This document shows positions 6,094 to 9,875 of a DNA stretch of 9,875 nt, piece by piece. Both the position numbers and the translations under genes were made by a program. The DNA is taken from contig QMVM01000058.1 of assembly GCA_003661105.1 (NCBI GenBank), positions 1 through 9,875 of the forward strand. The letters run 5' to 3'. Numbering within the stretch: the stretch's first letter is position 1; every line of letters starts with the position of its first letter. The notes under the pieces were generated by a model that saw nothing but the letters and a program-made list of their open reading frames with translations, made no database searches and was not told the DNA's origin. The stretch comes from Methanosarcinales archaeon. GTDB lineage: Archaea; Halobacteriota; Methanosarcinia; Methanosarcinales; Methanogasteraceae.

Positions 6094-6915
6094 ATGATTC
6101 CGGAAATTGACTTGTATGATGGAGTCAAGGAAGAATTGAAGTTTTTCACAACATCGGGAGTGCGTGTCAAACTACTGATCAATCTAAATAGGGAAGGAAT
6201 GACGGTAAATCAATTGAGAAGTGAGTTTGGTTATCGGACGTCCACCCTCCTGCCAGTACTCGCAGAGTTAAAGTCAAAAGGTCTTATACAGCAGGAAGAT
6301 CGGTGTTATGACGTGACGCCGTTTGGAAAACTCATCTCATCCAAGTTGATCGATTTTATTGAAACGCTTTCCATGTTCAAAACGCAGGAACAATTCTGGA
6401 AGAGTCATGAAACCTATGTGATTCCGGAGTTATTTTTCAGAAATATCGGTTCTCTCGTTAGATCCCAGATTGTAGAGGCTTCACCGGCAGATCTTTTTGA
6501 AGTGCATAGATACTTCCTAAAACTGGTTGAGGGTTGCAGTGTCATAAATGGGGTCTCGCCGTTCCTCCATCCGGAGTTGCCCCGTATATTCAAAATATTC
6601 ATCGAACATGAGGCAGCGGTACGTCTTGTAGTAACCTCTTCCGTACTGGAACTGATACGCGAAAGACATGCGGAAGTGCTGCAGCATGTCGGCGACATGT
6701 CAAACTTTAGTCTAAGGGTGATCGAAGAGGATGTAGGGGTTGCATTCACGGTAACCGAGAAGACCCTATCACTTGGCTTTTTCAGACCTGATGGTACGTA
6801 CGATTATAATGCGGATCTCGTCAGCGGTGACCCTGCTGCGATCGAGTGGGGAAATGCGCTATTTGAGTATTACTGGCACCGGTCTGCGGATGTCACACTT
6901 CAGGACACTGATTAG
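6094..6915 (+). CDS. FilR1-family winged-helix transcriptional regulator
   Basis: This 273-residue protein has an N-terminal winged helix (about 14-80; helix MTVNQLRSEF, recognition helix YRTSTLLPVLAELKSKGL, wing through VTPFG) and a C-terminal FilR1 domain (DUF1724, about 135-268). The latter ends in the family pattern SLGFFRPDG then EWGNALFEYYWHRS. The architecture is common in methanogenic archaea, where FilR1 was described as a regulator linked to filament formation and methanogenesis. The DNA target here is unknown. The frame is open further upstream within the UbiA-family gene, but the ATG at 6094 gives the natural N-terminus MIPEIDLYDGVKEELKFF and fits the leaderless promoter. Possible targets are its own promoter (palindrome 6076-6085) and the neighbouring UbiA-family gene. 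Its TAG stop overlaps the stop of the convergent signal peptidase gene. Confidence 0.85.
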   Translation: MIPEIDLYDGVKEELKFFTTSGVRVKLLINLNREGMTVNQLRSEFGYRTSTLLPVLAELKSKGLIQQEDRCYDVTPFGKLISSKLIDFIETLSMFKTQEQFWKSHETYVIPELFFRNIGSLVRSQIVEASPADLFEVHRYFLKLVEGCSVINGVSPFLHPELPRIFKIFIEHEAAVRLVVTSSVLELIRERHAEVLQHVGDMSNFSLRVIEEDVGVAFTVTEKTLSLGFFRPDGTYDYNADLVSGDPAAIEWGNALFEYYWHRSADVTLQDTD

Positions 6916-7691
6916 CGCCGCTCAGTTACCACGAAATAAATATACAGGCAGATGCATATTATTGCGATCGTGAGTCCCATCTTCTTTATGTATTTGAGGA
7001 TCTGGGACGTACGGTAGAATTCAGAGCCGTATTTGCTTCTGATGACAACCTCTTCGGACGTGTCAAACAGGAAGTATCTGCCGACGTTTTTGATCACGAT
7101 CGGCTCCCCTTCATAAGTGATCAGTTCGCCATTAATCTGATCCTCTGTAAGCACCCAACCGTCCTGAGTCCTCCTTGCATCACCTTTTGTCCTGATTCCA
7201 GTATCAGATACCGAGACGATCCTGTGAACCACCTGAATAGGGGATTCCTCGACATCGAAGACGATAATATCCCCGACCTCATGCATCATATTCAGTCTCT
7301 GCGCAAGAACGATGTCGTATTTTTCGAGTGTTGGTTCCATACTTCCGGTCGTTACAACTGCCGGAAAGGCTAGACGTGCAAGCAGGATATATGCGATCGC
7401 CATTGCGATAATGAGTGGTACAAACAGCTTGTAGGTTCGCGGTCGCATAGAGATGTCCCTATACCCGCGCATCCTTGCACTGACATTGCTCTTCCGATCC
7501 CATGCAAGCAGTCTCCCGGGAATCCTGCTGACCGCGTATGGGATCGATCCGAGATCTTTTGCGCATATTCTGTACAAAATATAGAAAACTAGCAGCAGCA
7601 GGAATACTGCGATGAGCGATGCTCGATGGACATGGTACAGATAGAGACTGAAGTATGTTATAACGTTGATGATGCTTTCAACAGTCGTCAT
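6912..7691 (-). CDS. Signal peptidase I, archaeal/ER (Sec11-like) type
   Basis: This membrane serine protease removes signal peptides from exported proteins. With the ATG at 7691 as residue 1 (259 residues), the catalytic motifs are TTGSMEPTL (Ser117), VVHRIV (His156, the archaeal/ER replacement for the bacterial Lys) and TKGDA (Asp171). It has an N-terminal membrane helix (about 24-42), a cytosolic basic stretch, a second helix (about 89-110) just before the serine, and a C-terminal helix (about 239-256), so it is longer than minimal Sec11. The ATG at 7697 is two residues further upstream, but GAGG (7702-7699) is seven bases before the 7691 ATG and only one base before the other. The 7691 ATG also forms an ATGA overlap with the upstream stop, indicating translational coupling. 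It is the last gene of the three-gene operon. Confidence 0.9.
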   Translation of the reverse strand: MTTVESIINVITYFSLYLYHVHRASLIAVFLLLLVFYILYRICAKDLGSIPYAVSRIPGRLLAWDRKSNVSARMRGYRDISMRPRTYKLFVPLIIAMAIAYILLARLAFPAVVTTGSMEPTLEKYDIVLAQRLNMMHEVGDIIVFDVEESPIQVVHRIVSVSDTGIRTKGDARRTQDGWVLTEDQINGELITYEGEPIVIKNVGRYFLFDTSEEVVIRSKYGSEFYRTSQILKYIKKMGLTIAIICICLYIYFVVTERR

Positions 7692-8428
7692 ACACATTCC
7701 TCGCCGGATTCCTTCGTCCGGATCCTGACATCTGATAAAAACTGTCTTGCGATCTTTGCAAGCGAGATCAGTTCATCCCGGGTGTATGCCCTCTCAGGCA
7801 CGTCCTTCCATGCGTGTTCCGGGATACCTTGCTGGATGATGTAGCGCACATCTCCTGCAATTTCCAATATAGCTTCGGCAATCAAACGTATCTCCTGCGG
7901 TGACCCGATAAAATTGGGAAATACCGTCGTTCTTACCTCAAAATCAATCTTGTTCTCCCTGCACAGTTCACACAGTCCAAGCGAATCTGAGACATGTTTG
8001 GCGGCATCGATACCGCATATTCTAAGATACGCATCACGCGTAAGCGGCGCCTTCACATCCATGCAGATCAGATCGACGAGATGCGCATCGATCATCTGCC
8101 TGATCCGGTCGGTATAGTACCCGTTCGTCTCAACACCTACAAGCAGACCGTGCTTATGTGTGAATTCTGCGAGGTGCAAGAGTGCATCCAACTGGCAGAA
8201 CGCCTCGCCTCCGGTAAAGACGACAGCGCTTATGAATAAGGAGTTTCTCTCGATCTCTGACTCGATCTCTTCGATGTCTGCCGGTTCGGAGCTGAGTTGC
8301 CCCATCTCAAGGAGCGCGTGGTTCTGGCAGTAGGGGCATCTGTACGGGCAGCCCATCAGGAAAACCACAGTTGCGGCGCGTCCGTACCAGTCCACAGTCG
8401 AGAGCGGGATAATGTTCTTTGTAGTCAT
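7688..8428 (-). CDS. Radical SAM activase, anaerobic ribonucleotide reductase-activating (NrdG2) type
   Basis: This 246-residue protein carries CPYRCPYC (C27, C31, C34), the CxxxCxxC loop for the [4Fe-4S] cluster that cleaves S-adenosylmethionine. The glycine motif is TGGEAF (72-77, with Ala in place of the usual Pro), followed by ETNGYYTD (100-107) and CMDVKAPL (122-129), all typical of the NrdG2 branch. Members are annotated as activators of anaerobic ribonucleoside-triphosphate reductase by glycyl radical formation. No nrdD or other glycyl-radical enzyme is in the window, so the true partner is open. The start is well supported: AGGAGG (8439-8434) lies five bases before the ATG, inside the end of the upstream gene, and the two genes overlap as ATGA. 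The stop overlaps the signal peptidase start the same way. The protein is soluble and cytosolic. Confidence 0.85.
   Translation of the reverse strand: MTTKNIIPLSTVDWYGRAATVVFLMGCPYRCPYCQNHALLEMGQLSSEPADIEEIESEIERNSLFISAVVFTGGEAFCQLDALLHLAEFTHKHGLLVGVETNGYYTDRIRQMIDAHLVDLICMDVKAPLTRDAYLRICGIDAAKHVSDSLGLCELCRENKIDFEVRTTVFPNFIGSPQEIRLIAEAILEIAGDVRYIIQQGIPEHAWKDVPERAYTRDELISLAKIARQFLSDVRIRTKESGEECV
7699..7702 (-). promoter_or_regulatory. Ribosome binding site of the signal peptidase gene
   Basis: GAGG on the minus strand is seven bases before the ATG at 7691 and one base before the ATG at 7697, so it chooses the inner start. Confidence 0.45.
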
Positions 8429-9789
8429 AGTCGCCTCCTGAACTCAGGGTTTCGCATCAGGCACGATTCCGCATTATATATGGAATCCTTCCTGATCCGT
8501 TTCCAGATCGTTTCGATACCTTCCTCCCGAATATTCCCGTAAGGAATCGGGATACATGCACAGGGCAGCACATCTCCCTGCGGCGTTACGTGAAGCCATC
8601 TTTTCCCTGCAAAGCATCCAATCTTTTCCATCGCGTGCGGTATCGAGAATACCCGAACTCTACCATCGTTTGCTGCCCACTTAACAAACGAATCAAGGAT
8701 TTCACGATCCGCATCACTCAGAACATCGGTTTCATGATCGATCCACCTCCCTGTCGGCACGATCTCATAAAACGAGAGTTCGTGGACACCAGTTTCCACT
8801 GCAAGCGAATAAAATTCCTTCAGGTCATGGATGTTCATCGGAGATAGTACAACATAGATATCGACAAACATACCTGCCGCAAGCGAGTTTTTGATCGCAG
8901 CGAGCGCATCGTCAAATACCCCGATTCTCCCCCTCATCCGGTCATGCTCCTCCCGGTGCGGGCTATCGATGCTCACATTTACAGCAAAGAGTCCGGCAAC
9001 CTTTAGCGATTCTGCCAGCTCCATTGTAAGCCCTGTTCCAGACGTAAACACGGTTACAATCGCCTTATCAGGATCGACATGCCTGACCACCTCTGTAAGT
9101 TCCGGGTACATCATGGGCTCGCCGCCGTCGAATATGATCAATGTGGTGCCCATGCCGATCACCTGATCGATCACATCCTTCACCACCTCCGGCGGCAGTG
9201 CTGCCTTGTTTTCGGTATCGGGAAGTGCGCAGTGGATGCACCGGTTCGGGCACTCCTCTGTGATCGATATCGTGACCTGATCCGGTATGTTTTTTCCGAT
9301 TCTGGCATTAAACTGGCTTTTCACAAGCCGATCAAACGCGCGCCCTGGTATCGGCGGCATCCACGTCGAGAAGATCAGTTCCTCACCATCTGCGCTGACC
9401 GGCTTTGCACTCTCGAAGACGTCGAGAAGGTCGGATGTGAAGGGCTTTACCACGGGCGCAAGGATGCCGCTCATAGTCATGCTGCCGTCTGCGTCCAGAT
9501 AGACGCTGAACCACGGGCGTTTGTAGAGTGGATACATGCCTGTTTTTTTGTTGTCGTCTATGTGCATAAACACAGTAGCCGCCAAAAAGCGGGTAATATC
9601 CGGAGACCGATCAAACATGAGCTGAATCCGGGGGTGGTATCCATGACGCTCGAGTCGAGGTGCCGCTATTTGATAGGGACCGTATCCCCTAAAAGAGAAA
9701 TTCGAGCCGATCGTGGCAAAAAACAATTCTGCTATGCGGCGCTGTACTGACCAGAGACTTTTTAATTTATTCTGGTCGGTTGAAAACAT
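8425..9789 (-). CDS. Radical SAM protein with SPASM-like C-terminal cysteines and unrecognised N-terminal region
   Basis: This 454-residue protein has three parts. Residues 1-170 are soluble and I do not recognise them. Residues about 171-375 are the radical SAM barrel: CPNRCIHC (C180, C184, C187), DGGEPMMYPEL (221-231), the strand VFTSGTGLT and NVSIDSPHREEHDRMRG (271-287). Residues about 390-454 hold four more cysteines (C392, C410, C412, C443) around LHVTPQGDVLPCAC, NIREEGIETIW and the end, resembling a reduced SPASM/Twitch region that could hold a second Fe-S cluster. SPASM enzymes modify peptides, proteins, heme precursors or cofactors; the substrate here is unknown. The ATG at 9789 is preceded by a TATA-like box at leaderless distance and no Shine-Dalgarno site. 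It is the first gene of an operon with the radical SAM activase and signal peptidase, joined to the next gene by an ATGA overlap. No short peptide gene resembling a substrate was seen next to it. Confidence 0.8.
   Translation of the reverse strand: MFSTDQNKLKSLWSVQRRIAELFFATIGSNFSFRGYGPYQIAAPRLERHGYHPRIQLMFDRSPDITRFLAATVFMHIDDNKKTGMYPLYKRPWFSVYLDADGSMTMSGILAPVVKPFTSDLLDVFESAKPVSADGEELIFSTWMPPIPGRAFDRLVKSQFNARIGKNIPDQVTISITEECPNRCIHCALPDTENKAALPPEVVKDVIDQVIGMGTTLIIFDGGEPMMYPELTEVVRHVDPDKAIVTVFTSGTGLTMELAESLKVAGLFAVNVSIDSPHREEHDRMRGRIGVFDDALAAIKNSLAAGMFVDIYVVLSPMNIHDLKEFYSLAVETGVHELSFYEIVPTGRWIDHETDVLSDADREILDSFVKWAANDGRVRVFSIPHAMEKIGCFAGKRWLHVTPQGDVLPCACIPIPYGNIREEGIETIWKRIRKDSIYNAESCLMRNPEFRRRL
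8434..8439 (-). promoter_or_regulatory. Strong ribosome binding site of the radical SAM activase
   Basis: AGGAGG on the minus strand encodes the last arginines of the upstream protein and sits five bases before the ATG of the next gene, supporting coupled translation. Confidence 0.7.
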
Positions 9790-9811
9790 GGCGCCAACCC
9801 GACAAATACGG

Positions 9812-9819
9812 GTATTATT
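9812..9819 (-). promoter_or_regulatory. Candidate leaderless promoter of the radical SAM operon
   Basis: AATAATAC on the minus strand (9819-9812) is centred 26 bases from the ATG at 9789, as for leaderless archaeal transcripts, and there is no ribosome binding site. The box is imperfect, so confidence is modest. Confidence 0.35.
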
Positions 9820-9830
9820 GTGTGGGTGTA

Positions 9831-9856
9831 ATCAGTGAAATCGGTGTTAATCTGTG
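9831..9856 (+). repeat. Short degenerate tandem repeat ATCNGTG, three units
   Basis: ATCAGTG (9831-9837), ATCGGTG (9840-9846) and ATCTGTG (9850-9856) follow each other at steps of nine and ten bases. They lie upstream of the radical SAM operon and run to near the window edge. The stretch is non-coding in either direction as far as visible. Confidence 0.5.
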
Positions 9857-9875
9857 GCTAAAATAGTATCAGCCA

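Noticed and set aside
7692..7697. The ATG at 7697 as start of the signal peptidase
   Set aside because: The only ribosome binding site is one base away from it, while it is well placed for the ATG at 7691, which also makes the same ATGA overlap as the other gene pair.
9079..9750. A 223-residue plus-strand frame
   Set aside because: It is antisense to the radical SAM gene and His/Arg-rich, as expected for the complement of a real frame; no domain is visible.
1..9875. CRISPR array, transposon ends, tRNA or rRNA genes
   Set aside because: No regularly spaced long repeats, no transposase-like frames, and the intergenic gaps are too short or lack cloverleaf patterns.

Overview
The window looks like part of a euryarchaeal chromosome, probably a methanogen or a methanotrophic relative. 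The evidence is a FilR1-type winged-helix regulator, a Vms1/VLRF1-type release factor with archaeal architecture, a Sec11-like signal peptidase with a Ser-His-Asp set, a UbiA-family membrane prenyltransferase, and TATA-box promoters with little or no leader. No rRNA, tRNA, CRISPR array or transposase was found. Coding density is high. The longest gene-free stretch is about 220 bases (2734-2953), so no stretch over 300 bases lacks a gene.

Left part (1-2733, minus strand): an ORC/STAND-like AAA ATPase is followed, after 15 bases and in the same reading frame, by a large winged-helix/TPR protein that runs off the left edge. Together they look like the two halves of a STAND-type sensor/switch, either split into two genes or broken by one ochre stop. 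Next (2954-3891, minus strand) is a phosphate-binding lipoprotein gene of the PstS family. It is interrupted by a one-base loss in a run of G; restoring that base gives a complete protein of normal layout. No pstC, pstA, pstB or phoU is in view.

Middle (4043-6915, plus strand): a Vms1-like peptidyl-tRNA hydrolase (ribosome quality control) lies divergent to pstS. It is followed by a UbiA-family prenyltransferase and, 25 bases later, a FilR1-family regulator with an apparent leaderless promoter carrying a perfect 10-bp palindrome. The regulator converges with the next operon so tightly that the two stop codons overlap.

Right part (6912-9789, minus strand): a tightly coupled three-gene operon, each junction an ATGA overlap. 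In transcription order it encodes a radical SAM protein with an unrecognised N-terminal region and extra C-terminal cysteines, an NrdG2-like radical SAM activase, and a signal peptidase I. Its promoter appears leaderless. A short degenerate ATCNGTG tandem repeat lies upstream, at the right edge.

The points most worth a second look are the same-frame ATPase/TPR pair, the slippery frameshift in pstS, the radical SAM/radical SAM/signal peptidase operon, and the acidic low-complexity insert directly before the catalytic loop of the Vms1-like protein. I found no system I can call new with confidence.
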